Shown one piece after another: positions 1-9,833 of a stretch of DNA of 64,000 nucleotides. The stretch is from contig NZ_DS989810.1 in NCBI RefSeq assembly GCF_000155775.1, positions 408,989-472,988 on the forward strand, given 5' to 3'. A program made the position numbers and the translations under genes. Numbering within the stretch: the stretch's first letter is position 1; every line of letters starts with the position of its first letter. The stretch is from Glaciecola sp. HTCC2999. GTDB lineage: Bacteria > Pseudomonadota > Gammaproteobacteria > Enterobacterales > Alteromonadaceae. The notes under the pieces were generated by a model. It was not told the origin of the DNA. It saw only the letters and a program-made list of their open reading frames with translations, and made no database searches.

Positions 1-1
1 C

Positions 2-1633
2 GGCGCTTTATCAATCCTTTTTACATCATTGCCGTTACCCACATTGGCGAATACGTTGCCTGACATTTTATCTAGCGACACTGATTATTTAACGGATTTC
101 TCTTATGCTGGATATAAATTTGGCACGACACCTCTTCCTACTGCTACTGGTACAGTCATTAATGTAACTGATTATGGAGCAGTACCCGACGATGCCATTG
201 ATGATACTCACGCGATTATCAAAGCAATTGATGCTGCTAACTCAACGACTGGAAATGTCATTGTGCGTTTTCCTAAAGGCCGTTTTATTATCAGTGATTA
301 TATTGAAATTACGCGTAGCAATTTTGTTTTACAAGGAGCTGGCAGCGGCAAGTTAGGCACAGTTTTTTATTTCCCAAGGCCATTGAGCATGGTGGATGAT
401 AAAGGGAAATTAGAGGAAATCCGTAAATACCTAAAAAAATACGATAAACGCCAGAGAACCCCAACTGAAAACTTAGATATTTTATATTCTGAATATTCAT
501 GGACAGCGGGCTATTTGTGGGTTGGCCCAAAAGGCAACCGTGGTTTTGCATATCTAGATGAATACAACACTCCAGCATCTGCTGATTTGGCGATGGGACA
601 ACAAGGTGCTCGTGGCGAACGGATATTATCCGTCTCCGATACGAGCAAATTTAGCGCAGGGCAACGTATCGAAATTCTATGGCATAACCGCCAAGGTAAA
701 GAAGGTGCGCTGATTCAGTCTATCTACGGTGATACCGATTTGGCTATAGGTTCTCGACATTGGACAAACCCTGACAAACCTCTTGTTAAACAGCGTACAG
801 TAGTTGAAGCTATTAATGGCGATAAAATAACGATTGCAGATACATTACTCCATGATATCAACATGAAATTACCAGTTCATATTAAACAATGGGAACCAAT
901 AGATAATGTAGGCATTGAAGATATACGTTTTGAATTCCCAAGTGCAGCTTGGTTTGGTCACCATGTAGAAGCGGGCTACAATGGTATTTACCTCTCCGGT
1001 GTCGCCGACAGTTGGATCCGTAACACAAGTTTCGAAAACGCAGACAGTGGAGTCATTACCTATGACAGCGCCAATGTAACTATTTCAGATCTAAATTTCA
1101 CTGGTGATAAAGCCGGTCATTACGCGGTACATTTAGGCAATGTACATAATTTTTTGGTGCAGGGCTTACATATTTTCACGCCAGTTGTGCATACGTTTAC
1201 TTTTAATACACAGTCTACACGAAGTGTTTACAAGGATTCATTTGCCTACGCTGGTGTTGTGCTCGATCAACATGCTGGTGCTAACCACCAGAACTTGTTT
1301 GATAACCTAACTTTGAACATCGATGTTCTACCTAATGCTACACGCCCAACATACCCTTTGTATAACGGCTCTGGCGCAGGGTATTGGCAGCCGGGGCATG
1401 GTCGTTTTAACACGTCTTGGAACCTCAAGCTCAATATTCGCAGCGGTGTTTTGAGTGGACAGAAATTACATATAGAAGGTCTTGCTGAAGGTCCTGACGC
1501 TCGTGTCATCGGCTTATCTGGTAATCGTGAACTCACCCTAGAATATTTTCCTACACCTTATGTTGAGCGTCTCAACGAACGGGTGTCGGACATACCCTCT
1601 CTTTACGATTATCAATTACAACAAAGAGATTAA
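2..1633 (+). CDS. Secreted right-handed beta-helix protein (pectate lyase superfamily), 5' partial
   Basis: The reading frame is open from base 2. The TTG at 29 is therefore probably internal, and the residues before it (GALSILFTSLPLPTLA, then NTLPD) look like the end of a signal peptide whose start lies outside the window. After the leader comes a motif typical of the Pectate_lyase_3 fold (VTDYGAVPDDAIDDTHAI, then FPKGRFIISD). A long region rich in Asn, Gly and Val, typical of stacked beta-helix coils, follows. The protein is probably exported and acts on, or binds, a polysaccharide. The precise activity (lyase, GH28-like hydrolase or other) cannot be read from the sequence. The stop lies 11 bp before xylB, so it probably shares a transcript with the xylose genes and supplies sugars to that pathway. 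Confidence 0.7.
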   Translation, partial: GALSILFTSLPLPTLANTLPDILSSDTDYLTDFSYAGYKFGTTPLPTATGTVINVTDYGAVPDDAIDDTHAIIKAIDAANSTTGNVIVRFPKGRFIISDYIEITRSNFVLQGAGSGKLGTVFYFPRPLSMVDDKGKLEEIRKYLKKYDKRQRTPTENLDILYSEYSWTAGYLWVGPKGNRGFAYLDEYNTPASADLAMGQQGARGERILSVSDTSKFSAGQRIEILWHNRQGKEGALIQSIYGDTDLAIGSRHWTNPDKPLVKQRTVVEAINGDKITIADTLLHDINMKLPVHIKQWEPIDNVGIEDIRFEFPSAAWFGHHVEAGYNGIYLSGVADSWIRNTSFENADSGVITYDSANVTISDLNFTGDKAGHYAVHLGNVHNFLVQGLHIFTPVVHTFTFNTQSTRSVYKDSFAYAGVVLDQHAGANHQNLFDNLTLNIDVLPNATRPTYPLYNGSGAGYWQPGHGRFNTSWNLKLNIRSGVLSGQKLHIEGLAEGPDARVIGLSGNRELTLEYFPTPYVERLNERVSDIPSLYDYQLQQRD

Positions 1634-1644
1634 GGAACACCAGC

Positions 1645-3108
1645 ATGTATATCGGGATTGACTTAGGTACATCGGGCATTAAAGCAGTACTCACCTCGAC
1701 CACCGGGGAGATTATTGCACAAGCGACTGCTGGACTTGAATGTAGCCATCTGCACCCATTACACAGTGAACAACACCCACAAGATTGGGTGAATGCATTG
1801 CATTTGGTTATGGCAGATTTGCAACAACAGCAGTCGTTGGCGCAGGTGCGCTCGATTGGATTGAGCGGACAAATGCATGGAGCGGTTTTACTTGACGTTC
1901 AGGGCCAAGTATTGCGTCCTGCCATTTTATGGAATGATGGACGTAGCTTTGCTGAGTGCGAAGAGCTGTCAACTCATACAACGGATGCGCTCAACATCAC
2001 AGGCAACCTCATCATGCCTGGCTTTACCGCTCCTAAATTATTGTGGGTTAAGACCCATGAGCCGGATATTTTTGCACAAATTAATAAAGTACTCTTACCC
2101 AAAGACTTTCTACGTTATATTTTATCTGGTGAATACGTTACCGAAATGTCTGACGCAAGCGGCACTATGTGGCTAGATGTTACCAAACGGCGCTGGAGTA
2201 AAGAGATGCTAGCTGCTACTGGGCTATCTGAAAAACATATGCCAACGCTATGTGAAGGTAGCGAAGTCAGTACGCAAGTCACTCCTGAATTATACACCAA
2301 ATGGGGATTACCAGCTAATGTCAATATTGCTGGTGGTGGTGGTGATAATGCTGCAGGTGCCGTAGGTATCGGCTTAGTCGAACCTGGACAAGCGATGCTA
2401 TCTTTAGGCACATCAGGCGTGTATTTTGTAGTAACAGATACTTATTCTTCTGCACCACGTAAAGCCGTACATAGCTTTTGTCATGCATTACCCAATACGT
2501 GGCATTTAATGTCAGTCATGCTAAGCGCAGCTTCTTGTACTGACTGGCTGTGTAAGTCAATTATAAATACCGATATCAATACGATGTTCGAACAGTTAGA
2601 CCAACGCACCGATTACACGCCAAGCAAGCTATTATTTTTACCTTATTTAAGTGGCGAGCGCACTCCGCACAACGACCCAGATGCCAAAGGTGTCTTCATT
2701 GGTTTAACGCAATCCACCACTTACCTAGATATGTTTCAAGCCGTGTTAGAAGGGGTAACATTTGCGTTTAAGGACGGTTTTGATGCAATTCATGAGGTTG
2801 CACCAGAAGTCGATGAAATCAACATTATTGGCGGTGGAGCTAAAAGCCCCTACTGGCGTCAACTGATCGCTAATGTATTACAATCCCCTGTGGTATATCG
2901 CGAGGGCAGTGAAGCTGGAGCTGCCCTAGGTGCAGCTAGGCTAGCGATACTAGCTGATACTGATGCTTCAGTAAGCGACGTCTGTGCACCGCCTGCCGAA
3001 CTCGACAGACATACACCAGACTCAGCGTTAAATACCCAATACCAACAAAAATATGCGCTATATCAACAGCTATATAAGCAACTTTACCCTATTTTTAAGC
3101 AACTATAA
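1645..3108 (+). CDS. xylB: Xylulokinase
   Basis: Cytoplasmic FGGY-family kinase that phosphorylates D-xylulose to xylulose 5-phosphate with ATP. The N-terminal phosphate loop ([12 protein letters not shown]), the family motif [12 protein letters not shown], and [12 protein letters not shown] with the probable catalytic Asp at residue 234 are all visible. The C-terminal ATPase-fold motif [14 protein letters not shown] is also present. At 487 residues it has the usual length for XylB. An AAGGA ribosome site precedes the ATG. The gene sits 8-23 bp before xylA, so the two form the standard isomerase pathway for D-xylose, here in the order xylB-xylA. No XylR or xylose transporter is adjacent. Confidence 0.95.
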   Translation: MYIGIDLGTSGIKAVLTSTTGEIIAQATAGLECSHLHPLHSEQHPQDWVNALHLVMADLQQQQSLAQVRSIGLSGQMHGAVLLDVQGQVLRPAILWNDGRSFAECEELSTHTTDALNITGNLIMPGFTAPKLLWVKTHEPDIFAQINKVLLPKDFLRYILSGEYVTEMSDASGTMWLDVTKRRWSKEMLAATGLSEKHMPTLCEGSEVSTQVTPELYTKWGLPANVNIAGGGGDNAAGAVGIGLVEPGQAMLSLGTSGVYFVVTDTYSSAPRKAVHSFCHALPNTWHLMSVMLSAASCTDWLCKSIINTDINTMFEQLDQRTDYTPSKLLFLPYLSGERTPHNDPDAKGVFIGLTQSTTYLDMFQAVLEGVTFAFKDGFDAIHEVAPEVDEINIIGGGAKSPYWRQLIANVLQSPVVYREGSEAGAALGAARLAILADTDASVSDVCAPPAELDRHTPDSALNTQYQQKYALYQQLYKQLYPIFKQL

Positions 3109-3131
3109 TCTTCAATATGATAGGTAACAAC

Positions 3132-4466
3132 ATGCAAAACTATTTTAACGATATTCCTCATATTAAATTTGAGGGACCAAACTCAACTAACCCTCTTGCA
3201 TTTAAACATTATGACGCCAACGAAATCGTCGCAGGTAAACCAATGCGTGAGCATTTGCGATTTGCTGCATGCTACTGGCACAACTTCTGTTGGGATGGCG
3301 CAGATGTATTTGGTCAAGGCACTTTTAACCGCCCGTGGTTAACAGCAGCAGCACAAGCCAATCCAATGCAAGCAGCAAAAGATAAAGCCGATGCTGCATT
3401 TGAGTTTTATCAGCGCTTAGGTATTGATTATTATTGTTTCCACGACATTGATGTTGCGCCTGAAGGCAATAGCGTCAAAGAGTACGTTGAGAACCTTGCC
3501 GTTATGACCGATGTGCTAGCACAAAAGCAAGCGGAAACTGGTCTCAAACTATTGTGGGGCACGGCTAATGTATTTAGTAATCCACGTTATGCTGCAGGTG
3601 CAGCGTCTAACCCAAACCCTGAAGTATTTAGCTATGCGGCAACACAGGTTTTTCATGCAATGAATGCAACCAAAACTCTTGATGGCGCTAATTATGTACT
3701 ATGGGGTGGACGTGAAGGCTATGAAACACTATTAAACACTGACTTAAAACAAGAACGTGCACAGCTAGGACGTTTCTTTACAATGGTTGCAGAGCACAAA
3801 CACAAGATTGGATTTACAGGCGATCTCTTGATTGAGCCTAAACCACAAGAGCCAACCAAACACCAATATGACTATGATACTGCTACCGTACATGGCTTTT
3901 TACAAGAGTTTGGTTTAGAAAAAGAATTCAAAGTCAATATCGAGGCTAATCATGCCACACTCGCTGGGCACTCATTCCACCACGAAATTGCAACGGCTAC
4001 CTCACTAGGTATTTTTGGCAGTATTGATGCAAACCGTGGTGACCCACAAAATGGTTGGGATACTGACCAGTTCCCGAATGATGTTGCAGAGCTGACATTA
4101 GTGATGTATGAGATCTTAAAAGCGGGCGGATTCACCAACGGTGGTTTGAACTTTGACTGTAAACTACGTCGTCAAAGTAACGATGCTGCAGATTTATTCC
4201 TCGGTCACATTGGTGGCATGGATGCGCTTGCAATCGCGTTGAAAAAAGCTGTGCGTTTACTCGACAATGACGTCTTTGCCCAAAGCAAAACAAACCGTTA
4301 TCAAGGTTGGTCGAGTGATTTTGGTCATCGTGTTATGAACGGTCAACACTCGTTAGAAAGTTTAGCTAATCATGTGATTGATAATAACCTATCACCAACA
4401 CATGTGTCTGGGCAACAAGAACGCCTAGAAAATGAGTTAACTCAACTACTATATCGCCCAGAATAA
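3132..4466 (+). CDS. xylA: Xylose isomerase
   Basis: Converts D-xylose to D-xylulose using two divalent metal ions. The signature segments of class II xylose isomerases are present: the catalytic histidine region ([12 protein letters not shown]), the metal ligand segments ([17 protein letters not shown], then [17 protein letters not shown]), and [20 protein letters not shown]. The track of in-frame codons begins at 3117, but the ATG at 3132 has an AGGT ribosome site just upstream and gives the canonical start [15 protein letters not shown]. That start, giving 444 residues, is preferred. It follows xylB closely. An exported epimerase gene starts 35 bp downstream with its own AAGGA site, which suggests one operon that links xylose use to the following oxidative sugar genes. 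Confidence 0.96.
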   Translation: MQNYFNDIPHIKFEGPNSTNPLAFKHYDANEIVAGKPMREHLRFAACYWHNFCWDGADVFGQGTFNRPWLTAAAQANPMQAAKDKADAAFEFYQRLGIDYYCFHDIDVAPEGNSVKEYVENLAVMTDVLAQKQAETGLKLLWGTANVFSNPRYAAGAASNPNPEVFSYAATQVFHAMNATKTLDGANYVLWGGREGYETLLNTDLKQERAQLGRFFTMVAEHKHKIGFTGDLLIEPKPQEPTKHQYDYDTATVHGFLQEFGLEKEFKVNIEANHATLAGHSFHHEIATATSLGIFGSIDANRGDPQNGWDTDQFPNDVAELTLVMYEILKAGGFTNGGLNFDCKLRRQSNDAADLFLGHIGGMDALAIALKKAVRLLDNDVFAQSKTNRYQGWSSDFGHRVMNGQHSLESLANHVIDNNLSPTHVSGQQERLENELTQLLYRPE

Positions 4467-4501
4467 TTGCGGGCAAACCGCTTAAGGTAAAAGGAAAATT
4501 C

Positions 4502-5452
4502 ATGAATAGACGTCAATTTGTTTCAGGCTCTTTGCTATTAGGTTCAACAATCACGTTATCTGCTTGCCACAGCACGCCAGAGACTGAGGTGAAAGCCGGT
4601 GTTCTGCAGTCATCTCGTAACGAGATCATGCCATTAGCTGAGAGAAAGAAATGGTTGGCGTCATTTTCATGTAATATCGAACAGTGGTTTCGACCAATGC
4701 CGTTTTTGCAGCGTATCGCTGCTGCCAAAGCTCTGGGATTTTCTGCTATAGAAATCTGGAACCCAAACAGCCCTAAGAACGGTAAAACGCCAGAAGCAAT
4801 TATTGCTGAGGTTCGTAAACAAGGTATGCGGCTCACCAGTTACTCTCCTAACCCACCTAACTTTGCAGATCCTGCTAATGAAGCAGCCTTTTGGGAGTGG
4901 CTCGAATTAGCTATTACCTCTGGCAAGACCTTAGGTGTGCCAAATTTTAACGTCACAGGTCATAAGCTCGTTCCCGGATTAGACGAGTCGCAAATGATAA
5001 AAAATTATACTGCTTTATTAAAACAAGCTGCACCAAGGCTTGAGGCTGAAAATATGGTTGCCACCATTGAGCCATATAATCCCTATACCCATAAAGGTCA
5101 CTTCATATACGGCAATGAACCCGCACTCAGTATTTGTCGTGAAATTAACTCTCCGGCGGTAAAACTCAACTGGGACTTTTTTCACATGCAGCGCACTAAT
5201 GGTAATCTCATTACACATCTTGAAAGTGGTTTTGACCAAGTCGCTTACATCCAGCTCGCCGATTCGCCATATCGCAATCAACCTGGCACTGGCGAAGTCG
5301 CCTATGGCAATGTGCTTAAACGGTTACGAGCACTTGGCTACAAAGGCTATATTGGCGCTGAGTTTTTCCCACTAGATAAAGATGTCGAAAAAGCGGCGTC
5401 GGATATCGCATATCTTGCCAAAGCTATAAATCTACAAGCACCAATCACATAG
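4502..5452 (+). CDS. Exported sugar isomerase/epimerase-like TIM-barrel protein
   Basis: Member of the xylose isomerase-like TIM-barrel superfamily (AP endonuclease 2 fold). The N-terminus carries a twin-arginine motif (NRRQFV), a hydrophobic stretch and a lipobox-like LSAC at about residue 22, so the protein is probably Tat-exported and perhaps lipidated. Barrel strands with candidate metal ligands are visible: VATIEPYNPYTH, VKLNWDFFHMQ, VAYIQLADSPYRNQPGTGE and YIGAEFFP. Periplasmic members of this superfamily beside GMC oxidases and DUF1080 proteins are implicated in cleavage or epimerisation of 3-keto sugars. That role is inferred here from the neighbours. A hydroxypyruvate isomerase-like activity is the alternative. 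Confidence 0.78.
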   Translation: MNRRQFVSGSLLLGSTITLSACHSTPETEVKAGVLQSSRNEIMPLAERKKWLASFSCNIEQWFRPMPFLQRIAAAKALGFSAIEIWNPNSPKNGKTPEAIIAEVRKQGMRLTSYSPNPPNFADPANEAAFWEWLELAITSGKTLGVPNFNVTGHKLVPGLDESQMIKNYTALLKQAAPRLEAENMVATIEPYNPYTHKGHFIYGNEPALSICREINSPAVKLNWDFFHMQRTNGNLITHLESGFDQVAYIQLADSPYRNQPGTGEVAYGNVLKRLRALGYKGYIGAEFFPLDKDVEKAASDIAYLAKAINLQAPIT

Positions 5453-5461
5453 GTAATTAAA

Positions 5462-6160
5462 ATGAAAAATAATAAGTCGTGGTTTTTTATATTGATATCT
5501 TTAAGCCTATTGGCTGGATGTGCCACAACCGCAATACCTAAAAACCTATTAGACCCAACTTTATCTGAATTTCATAACATTTATGATTATGGCGATGCAC
5601 AATATGTCGATGGGGAGTTAGTGTTGCAAGCAACCAAAAACTGGTTCTTTATGACCCAAAAAACATATGCTGATTTTATTTTAACAGCTGAAGTACTCCT
5701 ACCTGATGTAACTGAATACAGTAACTCAGGGATCATGTTTCGCAGTCAAATACTTAATTCAGAAAAAGGTCCTATGGCAATAGGCTATCAAGTCGATATC
5801 GACCCGAGTGATAGGAAATGGACGGGAGGCTTATTTGATCAGAGTCGAAGATTATGGCTACACCCAATCCATCCAACGCGTTCTCACCCTGATGAGCATT
5901 TTCTGTTGAACTATACACCCACTTGGACAACTACCATGGCGAATGCCTATAAGCATTTAGAATGGAATCACATTCGTATTGAATGTCGTGGTAATGAAAT
6001 CAAAATTTATGTCAACGACGTGCTAACGACGCATGTTTTAGACAATACTGATGCAGAAGGCTACATTGGCTTTCAGCATCATGGAAGCAAAACACTACGC
6101 GAAACTGGACACTCTAATAATGTTGTAAGATTCAGAAATATTAACGTTATTGAGTTTTAA
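5462..6160 (+). CDS. DUF1080 / 3-keto-glycoside hydrolase-like lipoprotein
   Basis: A lipoprotein signal (hydrophobic segment ending LLAGC, Cys at about residue 19) precedes one concanavalin-like beta-sandwich domain of the DUF1080 family. Features include YSNSGIMFRSQ, GYQVDID, a tryptophan-rich middle, WNHIRIECRGNEIKIYVND and a C-terminal GYIGFQHHG. Proteins of this family have been assigned as 3-keto-disaccharide hydrolases. They cleave glycosides after a dehydrogenase has oxidised carbon 3. The gene lies between an exported epimerase and a sugar dehydrogenase pair, which fits that pathway. The substrate is unknown. A purely carbohydrate-binding role cannot be excluded. Confidence 0.75.
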   Translation: MKNNKSWFFILISLSLLAGCATTAIPKNLLDPTLSEFHNIYDYGDAQYVDGELVLQATKNWFFMTQKTYADFILTAEVLLPDVTEYSNSGIMFRSQILNSEKGPMAIGYQVDIDPSDRKWTGGLFDQSRRLWLHPIHPTRSHPDEHFLLNYTPTWTTTMANAYKHLEWNHIRIECRGNEIKIYVNDVLTTHVLDNTDAEGYIGFQHHGSKTLRETGHSNNVVRFRNINVIEF

Positions 6161-6197
6161 AAAACGCGAAGATAGTTACGTTTACTTAGGAGCACCT

Positions 6198-6767
6198 ATG
6201 TCACATCTAACAATCAGTAGAAGAGTATTTATTGGTTCAATCGCCTATTTGGTCACAGCACCGACCTTGGCATTTGTGCCTTTTGCAAAGGTATCAGATA
6301 GTGCCTTACCGGTAACCACTGATGGACAATTTTTTACCGCATCAGAACTGACGATACTTGCAGATATTGCAGAGTTCATGATCCCAAAAACCGTCACTCC
6401 TGGTGCTACTGATGCTCATGTCATTGCCGTGTTAGATGCTATGATGTTGACATGGGCAAGTACCAAAACGCAAACGCAGTTTAGGCAACTAATCAAACAA
6501 ATCCAGCTACTATCAAGTGACACTCTAGGTGCAAGCTATGCGAAACAGCCACTGGAACAACGAAGCAAGTTTATCGCAGAATTAGATAAGCAAGCGTTCC
6601 AGCATCCAGACACTCAGATTTCTATGCATTACCGCAAGTTTAAAGACATTGTCTTCCACATCTACTACACATCCAAAGAAGCGAACCCCGATTACCAGTT
6701 AATCCCTGGCACTTACAAAGGCTGTGTTAGCGCTGATGAATTAAGTAATAAAGGTCAAACCCTATGA
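6198..6767 (+). CDS. Gluconate 2-dehydrogenase subunit 3-like protein (small subunit of a GMC sugar dehydrogenase)
   Basis: Small partner subunit of a membrane or periplasmic FAD sugar dehydrogenase. The protein begins MSHLTISRRVFIGSIAY, a twin-arginine signal, followed by the family's helical domain (FTASELTILADIAEFMIPKT, then MHYRKFKDIVFHIYYTS). An open frame reaches back to 6150, but the ATG at 6198 has a strong AGGAG ribosome site at 6188-6192 and gives the Tat signal at the N-terminus, so it is chosen. The stop overlaps the GMC gene start by 4 bp, which implies translational coupling. In characterised systems this subunit carries the signal that exports the otherwise leaderless catalytic subunit. 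Confidence 0.85.
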   Translation: MSHLTISRRVFIGSIAYLVTAPTLAFVPFAKVSDSALPVTTDGQFFTASELTILADIAEFMIPKTVTPGATDAHVIAVLDAMMLTWASTKTQTQFRQLIKQIQLLSSDTLGASYAKQPLEQRSKFIAELDKQAFQHPDTQISMHYRKFKDIVFHIYYTSKEANPDYQLIPGTYKGCVSADELSNKGQTL

Positions 6768-8479
6768 AACAAAAATATGATGTCATTGTCGTTGGTTCCG
6801 GTATAACCGGAGGCTGGGCAGCCAAAGAGTTTTGTGAAAAAGGCTACAATACACTCGTGATTGAGCGTGGTCGCCACGTAGAACATGGTGGTGAGGAATA
6901 CACCGATATGCAGGCGCCCTGGGATATAGAAAATCGAAATAAGGTCCCTGAAATATTTGATGAACAAGGCCGATACCAAACGATTAATGATAAAGGGTAT
7001 TTTAAAAATGCAACCAAGCAGTTTTTTGCTGATGATAAAGAGCACCCTATATCTTACCCCGATGACAAACCTGTACGTTGGGTGCGCAGTTATCAGCTAG
7101 GTGGACGTTCTGTAACGTGGGGACGCCAAGTGTTACGTTGGGGGCCAAAAGATTTTATAGCAAACGCCAAAGATGGCCATGGTATTCCTTGGCCAATTGG
7201 CTACGACGATTTAGCACCTTGGTATGACTATGTTGAACGTTTCATTGGCGTATCAGCAAACCGAGACGGTCTTGATGTATTACCCGACGGCGTGTTTCAA
7301 AAACCATGGGAAATGAGTTGTGCAGAACAGTACATAGCTAAAAACATTGCCAAACATTATGATGATAGACGGCTAATCATTGGCCGTGCGGCGAATATCA
7401 CTGAGCCGACTCCAGAACAAATGGCATTAGGCAGAGCGCCGTGCCAAGCTCGTTCTTATTGCAAACGTGGATGCACATTCGGTGCCTATTTTAGCTCGTT
7501 ATCGGCAACACTTCCTGCAGCCAAACGGACAGGTAAGCTCACTATTGTGACCGATGCGGTTGTGGAATCTATTTTGTATGATAACAAACAGCAACGTGTA
7601 ACTGGCGTAAATATTGTTGATACAAATACCAAGCAAACACGTCAATATCACGCGCGCACAGTATTTTTGTGTGCATCAGCCTTTGCCTCGGTACAGATCT
7701 TATTAAACTCGACTTCTGAGCACTTCCCTAATGGACTTGCTAATAGCAGCGGTATGCTGGGTCATTATATCATGGACCATTTTTCTGGTGTAGTTGCCCA
7801 TGCCGAAGTACCCGGGTATGAAGATAAGTTTGCCTATGGTCGCAGACCAATAGCGACCTACATTCCAAATTATCGCCATGAAAAATTAGCTGATGCAAAT
7901 TTTGTGCGTGGCTATGGCTATCAAGCTACAGCACAACACCGCCGCAATACCGGGACGCATGCAAAAAAAGCAGGCATTGGCGCCGCAGTAAAAGATGCTA
8001 GTATGCAACCGCAACCGTGGCGTTTTTTAGCTATTATGTATGGCGAAATGTTGCCCTACTTCTCCAACCGAATCAGCTTACACCCTAACAAAAAAGACCA
8101 GTGGGGAATACCATTATTGCATGTAGATGCGGAGATTCATGAAAACGAACGCAATATGATCAAACGCGCAAGTTTAGACATCGTTGAAATGCTCAATACC
8201 GCAGGATGTACTGATATTAAAGTGAATCAAGTGCCTGATGATGAGCACATCCAGATTGGCGATAGGATCCATGAAATGGGCGGTGCATGTATGGGTGCAG
8301 ATCCCAAGACCTCAGTACTTAATAAGTGGGCACAAAGCCATGATGTACCTAACCTCTTTGTGACAGACGGGGCGTGTATGTCATCTTGCGCCACGCAAAA
8401 CCCCTCACTTACCTACATGGCAATTACGGCACGTGCGGTGGATTATGCAGATAAATTATTAAAGCAAGGGGTTATTTAA
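6764..8479 (+). CDS. GMC-family FAD sugar dehydrogenase (probable glycoside 3-dehydrogenase), catalytic subunit
   Basis: FAD-dependent oxidase of the glucose-methanol-choline family, 571 residues. The dinucleotide motif VIVVGSGITGGWAAKEF is at residues 8-24. The active-site His and Asn are in IHEMGGACMGADP and CATQNPSLTYMA near the C-terminus. A C-x5-C-x3-C cluster (Cys227, 233, 237) matches the spacing seen in iron-sulfur-containing FAD glucose dehydrogenases, so a 3Fe-4S centre for electron export is likely. There is no signal peptide. Export with the Tat-tagged small subunit encoded just upstream (4-bp overlap) is inferred. Relatives oxidise C3 of glucosides or lactose. No cytochrome c subunit is visible in the window. 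Confidence 0.85.
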   Translation: MKQKYDVIVVGSGITGGWAAKEFCEKGYNTLVIERGRHVEHGGEEYTDMQAPWDIENRNKVPEIFDEQGRYQTINDKGYFKNATKQFFADDKEHPISYPDDKPVRWVRSYQLGGRSVTWGRQVLRWGPKDFIANAKDGHGIPWPIGYDDLAPWYDYVERFIGVSANRDGLDVLPDGVFQKPWEMSCAEQYIAKNIAKHYDDRRLIIGRAANITEPTPEQMALGRAPCQARSYCKRGCTFGAYFSSLSATLPAAKRTGKLTIVTDAVVESILYDNKQQRVTGVNIVDTNTKQTRQYHARTVFLCASAFASVQILLNSTSEHFPNGLANSSGMLGHYIMDHFSGVVAHAEVPGYEDKFAYGRRPIATYIPNYRHEKLADANFVRGYGYQATAQHRRNTGTHAKKAGIGAAVKDASMQPQPWRFLAIMYGEMLPYFSNRISLHPNKKDQWGIPLLHVDAEIHENERNMIKRASLDIVEMLNTAGCTDIKVNQVPDDEHIQIGDRIHEMGGACMGADPKTSVLNKWAQSHDVPNLFVTDGACMSSCATQNPSLTYMAITARAVDYADKLLKQGVI

Positions 8480-9824
8480 GCCTATGCACGCGTAAAGTCG
8501 AGGGCATGGGAATGTTCTCTCTGGCTTGATCTCGATTTGGGTGCATTGCCTCCCAGCTAATATAGTATTGCGTAGAGGGACTGGTTTGTTCGTCTCGCAT
8601 TGGTAATACACGCTGCGGAATATCATTATCTATATCGTATTGTGTTATAGCGTTGGGTAAATCGCTTTGGGAAACGTTACTAGATAATACTTCTAAAGAA
8701 TTTGCATCAAGTACCCACTGCCAATCATTGTCATGGTATTTTGCTGATACAACAATCTGCTTACCGCTGTTGATAAATGCTGGTTGGCTCGTGATGATGG
8801 GTAATTTGAGCGCACCGCCTTTGTCTAAATCGACACGTGAATTTTTCCAGTCTGATACTCGAACCTCACGCCATTCATGACCTTCTTTGCGACGCAAATA
8901 CACCTGTGTGTTACCTTGCTCATCATATTTTTGATACGTCACCAAAACGCGCTGTTCACTATCAAAGCCAATCGGAGTTCTGCCATTGAGCAAACCACCG
9001 TGCATAGGTACCGGATCTATCACCTCACTATTAGCTAATTGTATTGGCAGCCCTATTGGCTCTCCGTTAGAGGTCTCCCAATTGACCAGATCGCGACTGC
9101 GAGCATATGACAGATCGTGATTGCTAGATGCAATCGGTGTCTCCCGCCACACAAAGCTCAAATGCGCATAACCATCTGGACCAAATACTGGGCCGTATGG
9201 ATATACACTGCGTTGCCCTTGCCCATCAAGCACTGGTTTTTTATAGGTATTGCGCCATTGCTTTGCGCTATTATCCCAACTCAAATAATACCACGATCCA
9301 CGATTACTGGAACCATCTCGGTATTTAAAAAATAATTGTCTTTGCCGATCTACAAAAAAACCAGGATATGTCATGCGCTCTTCATGCGCAGCAGATACCA
9401 TCTGTTTGACTGGTATTAAAGAACGAGGATCATATGGCTTTGTCGAACGAAAATAGACCAGAGGATTGGTATGGAGATTCCCGACAATATGAATATGCCC
9501 ATCTGCATCAAATGCCGCAGTAATACTGTTATGAGCATCCCAGCCGAGATAGCTTGGCAGCTTGTGATAAATCCACGGAGCACCGTTCACATCACCTAAC
9601 TGCCTCAGCGCCACACTCATTTGACGAGAAGCATCGTAATAAGCAACCAGTTGATAATCACCTTGACTAATAAAATCAAACCAAACGCGTTGGCCAGCCC
9701 AAACAAAGTCTATTGCTTCAGCCCGAGCAGCTGAGGTATCTTCAGACCCAGATGTGGCTGCTACTACCACGTGCCACATTCCCAAAAATATACAGATTAA
9801 TGCAGCACGCAGTGAGTTAAGCAT
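8472..9824 (-). CDS. Secreted BNR-4 repeat beta-propeller protein, possible polysaccharide lyase
   Basis: A signal peptide (hydrophobic to about residue 22, then ATSGSEDTS) precedes a seven-bladed propeller-type protein of the BNR_4 family. The segment WDAHNSITAAFDADGHIHIVGNLHTNPLVYF resembles the region that holds the catalytic His in ulvan lyases of families PL24 and PL25. The segment MTYPGFF, then FFKYRDGSSNRGSWYY, also matches that fold. At 450 residues it is near the size of such lyases. It is convergent with the GMC gene (8-bp overlap) and lies 9 bp from a KdgF-like cupin, the enzyme type that handles unsaturated uronates released by lyases. A lyase on a uronate polysaccharide is inferred. 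A non-catalytic or rhamnosidase-type role is possible. Confidence 0.7.
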   Translation of the reverse strand: MLNSLRAALICIFLGMWHVVVAATSGSEDTSAARAEAIDFVWAGQRVWFDFISQGDYQLVAYYDASRQMSVALRQLGDVNGAPWIYHKLPSYLGWDAHNSITAAFDADGHIHIVGNLHTNPLVYFRSTKPYDPRSLIPVKQMVSAAHEERMTYPGFFVDRQRQLFFKYRDGSSNRGSWYYLSWDNSAKQWRNTYKKPVLDGQGQRSVYPYGPVFGPDGYAHLSFVWRETPIASSNHDLSYARSRDLVNWETSNGEPIGLPIQLANSEVIDPVPMHGGLLNGRTPIGFDSEQRVLVTYQKYDEQGNTQVYLRRKEGHEWREVRVSDWKNSRVDLDKGGALKLPIITSQPAFINSGKQIVVSAKYHDNDWQWVLDANSLEVLSSNVSQSDLPNAITQYDIDNDIPQRVLPMRDEQTSPSTQYYISWEAMHPNRDQARENIPMPSTLRVHRLK

Positions 9825-9833
9825 TACAGTGAC

